Assembly: GCF_021483235.1 (NCBI RefSeq)
Contig: NZ_JAKEEC010000033.1
Coordinates: 1 to 46,335 of the forward strand
From: Arthrobacter alkaliphilus
GTDB lineage: Bacteria; Actinomycetota; Actinomycetes; Actinomycetales; Micrococcaceae
Reading direction: 5' to 3'
Length of the DNA: 46,335 nucleotides
In this document: positions 16,992-23,903 of the stretch, in pieces
Layout: each line of letters opens with the position of its first letter
How positions within the stretch are numbered: position 1 is the first letter of the stretch
The notes under the pieces: generated by a model
What the model saw: the letters and a program-made list of their open reading frames with translations, nothing else
Databases searched by the model: none
Told to the model about the DNA's origin: nothing
Position numbers and translations under genes: made by a program

Positions 16992-17507
16992 ATGCGGCTC
17001 GAAATTCTGCAAGGGGACATCACCACGCGCGACGTCGACGCGATCGTCAACGCCGCCAACTCGTCTTTGATGGGCGGCGGGGGAGTGGACGGCGCGATCC
17101 ATCGCGCCGCGGGTCCGGAACTTCTGGACGCTTGCAGGGAGCTTCGCCGGAACTCGTTGCCGGACGGTTTGCCGGTAGGGCAGGCGGTGGCCACGCCGGG
17201 ATTCAACTTGCCTGCCAGGTGGGTGATCCACACGGTCGGCCCCAACCGGCACGCTGGCCAGACCGATCCGGAACTGCTGGCATCGTGTTTCCGCGAGAGC
17301 CTGAAAGTGGCAGCGTCCCTCGGAGCGCGTTCTGTCGCCTTTCCCGCGATCAGTGCGGGCATTTACGGCTGGGACGCGCGCGAGGTCGCCACGATAGCGC
17401 TCGACGTCGTCCGCCGGCCCGACGTCTCCGCTGGGCTGGAACTCGTCGAATTCGTGCTGTTCAGCGCGGAGACGACGGAAGTATTCCGGAGCGTATTCGG
17501 GGTTTAG
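16992..17507 (+). CDS. Macrodomain protein, O-acetyl-ADP-ribose deacetylase-like
   Basis: A 171-aa single macrodomain. The ADP-ribose site is visible as LQGDITTRDVDAIVNAANSSLMGGGGVDGAIHRAAG, with the catalytic-type NAAN and the glycine loop, then the second loop FPAISAGIYGWDAREVA. Such MacroD/YmdB-type proteins hydrolyse O-acetyl-ADP-ribose, made by sirtuins, or remove mono-ADP-ribose from proteins. No ADP-ribosyltransferase or sirtuin is visible nearby. ATG 16992 gives the standard start MRLEILQGDI. The SRPBCC gene converges 14 bp downstream. Confidence 0.94.
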   Translation: MRLEILQGDITTRDVDAIVNAANSSLMGGGGVDGAIHRAAGPELLDACRELRRNSLPDGLPVGQAVATPGFNLPARWVIHTVGPNRHAGQTDPELLASCFRESLKVAASLGARSVAFPAISAGIYGWDAREVATIALDVVRRPDVSAGLELVEFVLFSAETTEVFRSVFGV

Positions 17508-17521
17508 CGGACTCTTGCCCG

Positions 17522-17962
17522 TTAGGCCAGGTCCCTTTCAAGAATGGCTTTAAGCTCCCCAAGCTGTCCGACTTCGGACTCCATGGTCTTCGTGATCATC
17601 GGCCCCATGAGCTTCATGAAACCCTTGGGCTGGAGATCCAGGGCAAACCGGACAGTGGTGGCACCGTCGGTCTCGTGCAGCGTGAAGGATCCGGTCGGTC
17701 GGGCGGGGCCCGCAATGACCTGGAAATCGAGACGTTTGCCTGGTTGGGCTTCGACGATCTCGTAGTCGCCGGCGATCGTGCGGCCGCCGGGACCGGCCAT
17801 TGTTTGCGAGTACACGGCACCCTTGCTGCCGGCTTCTCCGCTTGCGAGGGCGACAGTCTTCACCGCCGGACGCCACCGCTTAGTGTTCAGCCCGTCCGCC
17901 AGGAAGGCGTAGACGACATTTGCGGGGCGGTTGATCGAGACTTCGTTTTCAGCGTGGGCCAT
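17522..17962 (-). CDS. SRPBCC family protein (polyketide cyclase/dehydrase-like)
   Basis: A 146-aa START-like fold protein: ENEVSINRPANVVYAFLADGLNTKRW starts the first strand and helix, a mid-segment GDYEIVEAQPGKRLDFQV provides strands, and the terminal helix runs TMESEVGQLGELKAILER. It probably binds a hydrophobic ligand; none is specified. ATG 17962 has an AAAGGAA ribosome site. A 32-bp-period array lies upstream between this gene and the pseudouridine synthase gene on the same strand. Confidence 0.85.
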   Translation of the reverse strand: MAHAENEVSINRPANVVYAFLADGLNTKRWRPAVKTVALASGEAGSKGAVYSQTMAGPGGRTIAGDYEIVEAQPGKRLDFQVIAGPARPTGSFTLHETDGATTVRFALDLQPKGFMKLMGPMITKTMESEVGQLGELKAILERDLA

Positions 17963-18040
17963 GTGGTTCCTTTCGCAAGACCGAACACCGCCCGCGGTTA
18001 TCGGGCCGGCAAGACTGAGCATATACGTCCAACCCTCCCC

Positions 18041-18296
18041 GACGCCCGGTCACTTCTGGGGGTGTTTGCTGTGACGCCCGGTCACTTCTGGGGGTGTTTG
18101 CTGTGACGCCCGGTCAGTTGTGGGGGTGTTGGACGGGATGCCCGGTCAGTTGTGGGGGTGTTGGACGGGATGCCCGGTCAGGTGTGGGGGTGTTGGACGG
18201 GATGCCGGTTTTATGTGAGTGGGCGTCTGGGGGATGCCGGTTTTATGTGAGTGGGCGTCTGGGGGAGGGTGCCTGATGTGTGTGGGCGTTAGGCGG
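18041..18296. repeat. 32-bp-period array, locus 3 (eight units, diverging in steps)
   Basis: Eight units of exactly 32 bp start at 18041, 18073, 18105, 18137, 18169, 18201, 18233 and 18265. The first five share GAYGCCCGGTCA and TGGGGGTGTT; the next two have GATGCCGGTTTTATGTGAG; the last is more diverged (GAGGGTGCC, ATGTGTGTGGGCGTT) and overlaps the rluA-type stop codon (18289-18291). Neighbouring units are the most alike, the usual sign of local duplication. Unit length is kept throughout. Confidence 0.9.
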
Positions 18297-19239
18297 GGCG
18301 GGCTTCGCTCAGCTCGAGGCGGCTCCGGTATTCCACGGCTTGCTTGGTGATGGGGTCGACGAAACGGATGCCGCGAGCCAGCAACTGCAGCGGTTTGGAA
18401 TAGTCGTCCGGGGCCTTGTCCAGGAGTTTGGGGTAGAAGGCGTCGTTGACTATCCCCAGCCCGAGCGACGCCATGTGCACCCGGAGTTGGTGGGTCTTGC
18501 CGGTGTGCGGCTCAAGCCGGTAGAGCGCCCGGCGAGCTGCGCCGCCGTCGTCAGCGCCGCCGTCGAACGTTCTCAGCAACTCGATGCGCGTCTCGGTGTT
18601 CGGTTCGCCGTCGACGACTTCGGCGAGGAGGTAGCTGCGGGACTTCGTCATCCGGTTGCGGACGACGGCGGGGAACTCGACGCCGGCATAGCCATCGGCA
18701 GGTGCCGCGGCCGAGACGCACTCGTACTCCTTCTGCACTTGCCGCTTCTCGAAGAGCACCTGGTACTTGCCGCGCGTCTGCGGGTTGGTGGAGAACAGCA
18801 GCACCCCGGCCGTCATGCGGTCGAGCCGGTGCATCGGGATGAGGTCCGGCAGGTCCAGCTGGTTCCGGAGCCGGACCAGCGCCGACTCCTGGATGTAGGT
18901 TCCGCCGGGCGTGGTGGGCAGGAAATGGGGCTTGTCGACCACGAGAAGGTGCTCGTCCTGGTGCAGGATGTTGATCTCCACGGGCATTCGCGTCTCGGGC
19001 GGGAGCGTGCGGTAGTACCAAATGAAGGTGTGTTCTTCGAGCCGGGTGGTCCGATCGAGCGGCGCGCCGCCCTCGCCCACGATCTCGCCGGCGTCGAACC
19101 TGTCCTCGATTCCCTGGGGGTCGATATGGCCCCAACGGTGCATCATGTAGTCCATGGCGGTGTCCCACGGCCCCTCGTCCGGGAGGCGCAGGCGGGTGGC
19201 GTTCACGCCGTCGCGCACGGGCAGGGGGGATTGCATCAC
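18289..19239 (-). CDS. RluA-family pseudouridine synthase
   Basis: A 316-aa enzyme that isomerises uridine to pseudouridine in rRNA or tRNA. The RluA-type catalytic motif IPMHRLDRMTAGVLLFS contains Asp140. Other family words are VDKPHFLPTTPGG, KEYECVS, and the end motif RLEPHTGKTHQLRVHMASLGLGIVNDAFYP. The N-terminal 85 residues contain WHIDPQG-like sequence without a clear S4 domain. GTG 19239 or ATG 19236 may start it. The target site cannot be told from sequence. Confidence 0.9.
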   Translation of the reverse strand: MMQSPLPVRDGVNATRLRLPDEGPWDTAMDYMMHRWGHIDPQGIEDRFDAGEIVGEGGAPLDRTTRLEEHTFIWYYRTLPPETRMPVEINILHQDEHLLVVDKPHFLPTTPGGTYIQESALVRLRNQLDLPDLIPMHRLDRMTAGVLLFSTNPQTRGKYQVLFEKRQVQKEYECVSAAAPADGYAGVEFPAVVRNRMTKSRSYLLAEVVDGEPNTETRIELLRTFDGGADDGGAARRALYRLEPHTGKTHQLRVHMASLGLGIVNDAFYPKLLDKAPDDYSKPLQLLARGIRFVDPITKQAVEYRSRLELSEARPA

Positions 19240-19348
19240 CGGTCCATTCTACCGGGGGCGACCTGGCTCCCCGCCCGTTTCGACGGTTCCCTGCACGCTC
19301 GACGTCCGAAAGCACCTAGCCTGCAGGGAGCCGTCTAAATGGCCAACG

Positions 19349-19394
19349 GACAAGAAAAAACTTATTGACAAGAAAAGTTGTCGGTGAGCACAAT
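19349..19394 (+). promoter_or_regulatory. Candidate promoter and operator of the winged-helix regulator gene
   Basis: GACAAGAAAA occurs twice, at 19349 and 19367, 18 bp apart. The second copy is part of an inverted repeat GACAA-gaaaag-TTGTC. TTGACA (19365-19370) and CACAAT (19389-19394) form -35/-10 boxes with an 18-bp spacer. Transcription would begin near the ATG at 19401, giving a leaderless message. The inverted repeat covers the -35 box and spacer, as expected for self-repression. Confidence 0.5.
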
Positions 19395-19400
19395 GGAAGC

Positions 19401-20033
19401 ATGTTGGACATCGAAGTGATCGAGGACCCCGCCGCGGCGGAAGCGTCGCTGGACCCGATCCGGACCCGCATCCTGCAGGAGCTGGCCGAGCCCGGTTCTG
19501 CCACGCAGTTATCCGTCAAAGTGGGCCTGCCCCGGCAGAAGGTCAATTACCATCTCAAGGCCCTTGAGCGGCATGGGCTCGTCGAGCTTGTGGAGGAGCG
19601 GAAGAAGGGCAACGTCACCGAACGCGTTGTGCGCGCGACGGCGGCGTCGTACCTGATCTCGCCCGTGGCACTCGCGTCCGTGGCACCGGATCCGCGACGC
19701 TTCGCGGACCGCTTTTCCGCCTTCTGGCTCCTGGCGCTCGCCGCCCGGACGGTCCAGGAGATGGGCAAACTGATCGCGGGGGCGGCCGCGGCCAAGAAGA
19801 AACTAGCCAGCTTCGCGATCGACGGCGAAATTACCTTTCGCTCGGCGTCGGACCGTGCCGCTTTTGCCGAGGAACTCGGCGTCGCGGTGACCCGGCTCGT
19901 CGACAAATACCACGACGGTGGAGCCAGCGCGGCGGCGGGCGGCGCACGCAAGCACAGGCTCGTCGTCGTACTCCACCCCGCACTCAAGGCAAGCAAACCG
20001 CACTCTCCAGAAAAGGAACAGGACAATGACTGA
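19401..20033 (+). CDS. Winged-helix (ArsR-like) transcriptional regulator
   Basis: A 210-aa DNA-binding protein. The ArsR/HTH_20-like domain spans about residues 15-75: DPIRTRILQELAEPGSATQLS, recognition helix PRQKVNYHLKALERHGLVELV, then the wing. The remaining 130 residues are Ala/Arg-rich. ATG 19401 was chosen because TTG 19365 lies inside the candidate -35 box. The gene overlaps the next SRPBCC gene by 8 bp, so regulator and SRPBCC protein are made together; such ArsR/SRPBCC pairs are common. No metal-binding cysteines are visible. Confidence 0.88.
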   Translation: MLDIEVIEDPAAAEASLDPIRTRILQELAEPGSATQLSVKVGLPRQKVNYHLKALERHGLVELVEERKKGNVTERVVRATAASYLISPVALASVAPDPRRFADRFSAFWLLALAARTVQEMGKLIAGAAAAKKKLASFAIDGEITFRSASDRAAFAEELGVAVTRLVDKYHDGGASAAAGGARKHRLVVVLHPALKASKPHSPEKEQDND

Positions 20034-20718
20034 CAACCGTGAATTCAAAATCGTCGCCGACACCGAACTGCCCGGCACACCTGAACGGGTCTGGCAGGCG
20101 GTTACGAAAGACACTTCGGCTTGGATGTTCCCCACCGATCAATGGCCGGCGGTGAACACCGTGGAGGAATACCCCAATCACCTCGTGTCCCGGATGGAGG
20201 GGCCCGACGGCTGGTTCAACCAGCTGGAGCACGTCCTGGAACCGCTCGACGGCGGCCGGGCCAAACTGCACTATGTCCACAGCGGCATTTTTGCTGACAA
20301 CTGGGACGAACAGTACGACGGCGCCAGCAAGCACACCGAGTTCTACTTGCACACCCTGGGCCAGTACCTCCGGTACTTTGACGGTAAGCCCGTGATCTTC
20401 ACGGACATCCAGGGACCTGCCGCCTCGCAGACCCCCGAGGGGTTTATACAGCTGAAGAAGGCCCTCGGTGTGGATGGCGTTGCGCAGGGGTCCCCTGTTG
20501 AGGTGGACGTCGACGGCGTGGGGCGGCTGAGCGGGGAACTCGACTTCTCCAACCAGCACTTCCTGGGCCTGCGAACGGCTGATGCCATGTACCGCTTCTT
20601 CGGCCGCAATTCCTTCGGTGCCCCGGTGGGCATGACCGTGCACGATTTCAGCGGTAGCGGCGATTCCGAGCTGACCGCCAAGGCCTGGGGTGCGTTCCTG
20701 GAGAAGGTGTACGCCTAA
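20026..20718 (+). CDS. SRPBCC (AHSA1-like) protein paired with a regulator
   Basis: A 230-aa protein. Residues 5-140 form an AHSA1-like domain (FKIVADTELPGTPERVWQAVTKDTSAWMFP), followed by a helix HTEFYLHTLGQYLRYF. Residues 145-230 add a segment with FSNQHFLGLRTADAMYRFFGR that resembles a second, shorter unit. ATG 20026 follows AAGGA with 8 nt spacing and lies inside the end of the regulator gene. The pairing suggests that the regulator controls this protein in response to a ligand or stress. No reaction is known for it. Confidence 0.85.
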   Translation: MTDNREFKIVADTELPGTPERVWQAVTKDTSAWMFPTDQWPAVNTVEEYPNHLVSRMEGPDGWFNQLEHVLEPLDGGRAKLHYVHSGIFADNWDEQYDGASKHTEFYLHTLGQYLRYFDGKPVIFTDIQGPAASQTPEGFIQLKKALGVDGVAQGSPVEVDVDGVGRLSGELDFSNQHFLGLRTADAMYRFFGRNSFGAPVGMTVHDFSGSGDSELTAKAWGAFLEKVYA

Positions 20719-20730
20719 ACCCGCGACGCG

Positions 20731-22227
20731 CTACGCGACTGCGGCGGGTTCCTTGGGAGCCTTCAAGGTCGTTCGGAGCTGCGGCGACGCGTCGATCCGC
20801 GCTTGGGCATCGCGCAATGCAAGCACCGCCGTTTCGAGCTGGGCCGGCGCGAGCGTGTACGGGACGCGCATGAAGTGTTCGAAAGCTCCGCCCACGCCGA
20901 AGCGCGGCCCGGCCGCCAGCCGCAGGCCGAAATCCGGGGCGACGACAGTGAGCGCGGTACTCGACGGCGTCGGCAACCTGCACCATGCCGTCAGCCCGCC
21001 GCTCGGACGTTCCACGTTCCACTCGGGCAAATGTTCGGCCAGTAGTCCGAGGAGCGCTTCCCGGTTCCGCCGCAGCTTCGCAAGCCTGGCGTCCAGCGGT
21101 TCGGCGAAGGCCCTGAGCAACCGGGCGGCGGCCAATTGCTCGACGACGGGCCCGCCCAAGTCCATCGTAGTCCGGACCTGCACGAAGCGGCTGATCAGGT
21201 CCTCTTCGGCGCGGATCCACCCGGTCCGGAGCCCAGCCCAGTGCGATTTGCTGAGCGAGCCGATGGTCACCACGGCCGGACTGAACGCCGCGAGCGGTGA
21301 GGTGTTGACGCCGTCGAGGTTCAGCTCCCGCAGCGTTTCATCGACCACCAGGACAGTTCCCGTCCCCGCCGCCTCGCGGACCAGGCGGCGGCGCTGGAGG
21401 TTGGACATGATCCGCCCTGTGGGGTTGTGGAAGTCCGGAACGATGTACGCCATGGCCGGGCGTTGGTGGCGCATCGCCGCCACCATGCCGTCGATATCCC
21501 AGCCGCCCGCCGTCGGCTCCGCGGCCGGCGCCGTGCCACCGCCCGACGTCGGCCCCGCGGCAGGCGGCATCGGCACCGGAACTGTGCGGGAGCCCGAAGC
21601 CCGGATTGCGTCGAGGGCATTGGGGTAGCTGGGGTGCTCCACGAGGACCTTCTGTTGGCGCCCGGCGAGTGTCTTCAGGATGATGTTCAACGCGTGCTGG
21701 GCACCGGAGGTCACCAGTATCTGCGCGGCCGTGGTGGGTATGCCGGCCGCCGTGTAGCGCTCCGCGATGGCTTCCCGGAGGGGCGGGAGGCCGACCGCGT
21801 CGTAGCCAAAACCGGGCAACAGTGCCGGCAGGTCAATCAACGCATCAGCGAATGCCCGGTGCACCACCTCGCCCGTGGCCGGCAATGAAGCATAGGCGAG
21901 GTCGAGGATCCCCTCCGGAACGGCCAGGCCCGGTCCGCTGACCGGAACCGCCCGGTGCGGAATCCCCGTGCGGCCGCGGCTGCCCTGGCCACCGCTGAGG
22001 AATCCCTGTTCGCGCAGGCTGGCGTAAGCGGCGGTGACGGTGGTCCGGCTGACGCCCAGTGCGACGGCAAGCGCCCGCTCACTGGGCAGCGCGACATCGA
22101 GCGGGATCCGCCCGTCCATCACCAGAAGGCGCACGACGTCGGCAAGCTCGCGATAGGCGGGAGCGGTGCCAGCGTTCCATGGGCCGAGGAGACGGACCAT
22201 GGCCGAGGGGTTAAGGGATCCGGGCAT
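20731..22227 (-). CDS. MocR-type (GntR/aminotransferase) regulator, YczR-like
   Basis: A 498-aa fusion typical of MocR regulators. Residues 20-90 form a GntR winged helix (DVALPSERALAVALGVSRTTVTAAYASLREQGFL); the rest is a fold-type I aminotransferase-like domain with HPSYPNALDAIRA, DFHNPTGRIMS, the PLP lysine Lys327 in SLSKSHWAGLRTGWI and VDETLREL. A Gly/Ala/Pro linker covers 222-243. It is divergent from a YczE-like membrane protein gene, the arrangement described for YczR regulators that control yczE. ATG 22227 is the likely start, with ATG 22200 as an alternative. Confidence 0.9.
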   Translation of the reverse strand: MPGSLNPSAMVRLLGPWNAGTAPAYRELADVVRLLVMDGRIPLDVALPSERALAVALGVSRTTVTAAYASLREQGFLSGGQGSRGRTGIPHRAVPVSGPGLAVPEGILDLAYASLPATGEVVHRAFADALIDLPALLPGFGYDAVGLPPLREAIAERYTAAGIPTTAAQILVTSGAQHALNIILKTLAGRQQKVLVEHPSYPNALDAIRASGSRTVPVPMPPAAGPTSGGGTAPAAEPTAGGWDIDGMVAAMRHQRPAMAYIVPDFHNPTGRIMSNLQRRRLVREAAGTGTVLVVDETLRELNLDGVNTSPLAAFSPAVVTIGSLSKSHWAGLRTGWIRAEEDLISRFVQVRTTMDLGGPVVEQLAAARLLRAFAEPLDARLAKLRRNREALLGLLAEHLPEWNVERPSGGLTAWCRLPTPSSTALTVVAPDFGLRLAAGPRFGVGGAFEHFMRVPYTLAPAQLETAVLALRDAQARIDASPQLRTTLKAPKEPAAVA

Positions 22228-22231
22228 AAGA

Positions 22232-22270
22232 CCAGTATTGCAAACTGGCTATGGAAAGCAATGCCAGTTT
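22232..22270. promoter_or_regulatory. MocR operator candidate between mocR and yczE-like genes
   Basis: Half-sites CCAGT (22232), AAACTGG (22242-22248) and CCAGTTT (22264-22270) lie in the 60-bp divergent gap. CCAGT-attgcaa-ACTGG is one inverted repeat; AAACTGG and CCAGTTT form a second with a 15-bp spacer. MocR proteins are known to bind two or three related half-sites placed this way. Confidence 0.6.
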
Positions 22271-22287
22271 TCGGCGAGCATGGTTTC

Positions 22288-22908
22288 ATGATGACTCGCA
22301 GAATCACCCAGCTCCTGATTGGCCTCGCGTTGTATGGGCTCTCCCTGGCCATCTTCATCCGGGCCGGCCTTGGCCTGGACCCTTGGGATGTTTTCCACCA
22401 AGGCGTGGCGACGAAGATCGGGTGGAGCATCGGCACGGTCGTCGTGGTGGTCAGCTTCCTGGTCCTGCTCCTCTGGATCCCGTTGCGGCAGATGCCCGGC
22501 TTCGGAACCCTCGCCAACGCAGTTTTGGTGGGTGTCTTCGCGGATGTAGGCCTGGCCCTGATCCCTGCGTTCTCGCACCTGGGTGGCCAGATCGCCATGC
22601 TCGCCGGCGCCGTGGTGCTCAACGGCATCGCCTCGGCTTGCTACATCGGCGCGCGCCTTGGCCCGGGCGCCCGCGACGGGCTCATGACTGGTCTTGCTCG
22701 CCGCACCGGGTGGTCGGTGCGTTTGTCCCGGACTTTGATCGAGGTTGTTGTGCTCGGTGTGGGTTGGCTGCTGGGCGGATCCGTTGGTGTGGGAACCGTT
22801 GTCTACGCCTTGGCCATCGGTCCGCTGGTTCAGCTCTTGCTGCCCCTGTTCACGGTTCCGGCGAGGGCTTCCCAGGCTGCTTCCGAGGCGGTGCCGGCCG
22901 CTCCGTGA
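22288..22908 (+). CDS. YczE/YyaS/YitT-family membrane protein
   Basis: A 206-aa protein with about five membrane segments: QLLIGLALYGLSLAIFIRAGLGLDPWDVFHQG at the start, then GTVVVVVSFLVLLLWIPL, TLANAVLVGVFADVGLAL, AMLAGAVVLNGIASACYIGARLGPGARDGLMTGL, and LIEVVVLGVGWLLGGSVGVGTVVYALAIGPLVQLL. The GLGLDPWDVF and ARLGPGARDGLM signatures are those of YczE-like proteins, whose substrate is not established. ATG 22288 was chosen because the earlier ATG 22261 lies in the putative operator. A strong terminator follows. Confidence 0.88.
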   Translation: MMTRRITQLLIGLALYGLSLAIFIRAGLGLDPWDVFHQGVATKIGWSIGTVVVVVSFLVLLLWIPLRQMPGFGTLANAVLVGVFADVGLALIPAFSHLGGQIAMLAGAVVLNGIASACYIGARLGPGARDGLMTGLARRTGWSVRLSRTLIEVVVLGVGWLLGGSVGVGTVVYALAIGPLVQLLLPLFTVPARASQAASEAVPAAP

Positions 22909-22934
22909 CACCGATTCTTCCTGGCGACTCGCTG

Positions 22935-22977
22935 AATTCCTGACGCTCCCGGAATTCCGGGGGCGTCAGGAATTTTT
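22935..22977. terminator. Strong bidirectional terminator
   Basis: An 18-pair hairpin: AATTCCTGACGC-T-CCCGG (22935-22952), loop AATT, CCGGG-G-GCGTCAGGAATT (22957-22974), with a single T-G wobble, followed by TTT. It sits between the convergent yczE-like gene and nei2 and can serve both. On the minus strand the flanking A run is weaker. Confidence 0.85.
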
Positions 22978-23007
22978 CGTAGCGTCAGAAAATTTCCGTG
23001 GCGTCAG
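22963..23007. repeat. 19-bp-period triplet of GCGTCAG words
   Basis: GCGTCAG occurs at 22963, 22982 and 23001, each 19 bp apart, with similar filler (GAATTTTTCGTA, AAAATTTCCGTG). The last copy overlaps the nei2 stop codon. This looks like local duplication of the right arm of the terminator. Confidence 0.5.
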
Positions 23008-23903
23008 GCGGGCGCCCCGGGCTGGCACTGCGGGCAGAAGTAGATGATCCGGTCTTCCATCCCCGACGCCGGTCCCAGCACCCCGCGGCGAATCGGTGTA
23101 CGGCAGCGAAGGCACGGCTGGTGCTCGCGGCCGTACACCCAGTAGCCGGAGCGGGGCATCCCCCGTACTCCAGGAAATGCGGCGCCACGGGTGATCCTTC
23201 GCCCTGGTCCCAGATTGGCCTCGAGCAGGACCTTCGCTTCCGCGAGCATCGCCGGCAGGTCCGGCACGGCCGATACCGGCGCGGCCGGATGCACCCCGGC
23301 CAGGAAACACGCCTCGCAACGGTAGATATTGCCCAGCCCGGCAAGGTTCCGCTGGTCCAGCAGTGCGATGCCAACCGGTGTGTCCGGCGCGGCCAGCAGC
23401 CGACGAACGGCCTTTTCCGCGTCCCAGTCCGGCCCGAGCAGGTCCGGGCCGAGGTGTCCTACCACCCGGGACTCATCCGGGGTCGGAATCACTTCCAGGA
23501 TTCCCAGGGAAAAGCCGACGACGTCGGCCGTCGCCGTGCGAAGGACGCACCTTGCCGTGTGGCCGGGCTTCCTCCAGCGGCCGCCGGGGGCATAGACCTG
23601 CCAGCTTCCTTCCATTTTCAAGTGTGAATGGATGGTCAGGGCGCGGCGGGGCGAAACCCCCGCCGCCGAACCGGCGTCCGCCGAACCGGCGTTCGCCGCG
23701 GCGTCGTCCGCGGCATCCTCCGCCGGCTCTAGCAGCCGCATGAGCAGGTGCTTTCCCCGTGGCACCACCTCGGACACGGTCCATCCGGCTAGGTTCAGCG
23801 TGGCAAACCTGGGTACCCGGAAGTCCGAGGAGAGCAGCGTCTGTCCGGCGAGGGCCTTGTGCAACTCCGCGGCGGCCCGCCAGACCGAGTCGCCTTCAGG
23901 CAC
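23004..23903 (-). CDS. nei2: Formamidopyrimidine-DNA glycosylase family, Nei2-like
   Basis: A 299-aa base-excision-repair glycosylase. The mature N-terminus is Pro2-Glu3-Gly-Asp, the catalytic pair of the Fpg/Nei family. The helix-two-turn-helix region has NLAGLGNIYRCEACF, and the zinc finger is C264, C267, C290, C293 at the C-terminus. Residues about 61-83 are an Ala/Asp-rich insert that lengthens the N-terminal domain. It overlaps the Lhr gene by 8 bp, consistent with the mycobacterial lhr-nei2 operon. Likely removes oxidised pyrimidines from damaged DNA. Confidence 0.9.
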   Translation of the reverse strand: MPEGDSVWRAAAELHKALAGQTLLSSDFRVPRFATLNLAGWTVSEVVPRGKHLLMRLLEPAEDAADDAAANAGSADAGSAAGVSPRRALTIHSHLKMEGSWQVYAPGGRWRKPGHTARCVLRTATADVVGFSLGILEVIPTPDESRVVGHLGPDLLGPDWDAEKAVRRLLAAPDTPVGIALLDQRNLAGLGNIYRCEACFLAGVHPAAPVSAVPDLPAMLAEAKVLLEANLGPGRRITRGAAFPGVRGMPRSGYWVYGREHQPCLRCRTPIRRGVLGPASGMEDRIIYFCPQCQPGAPA

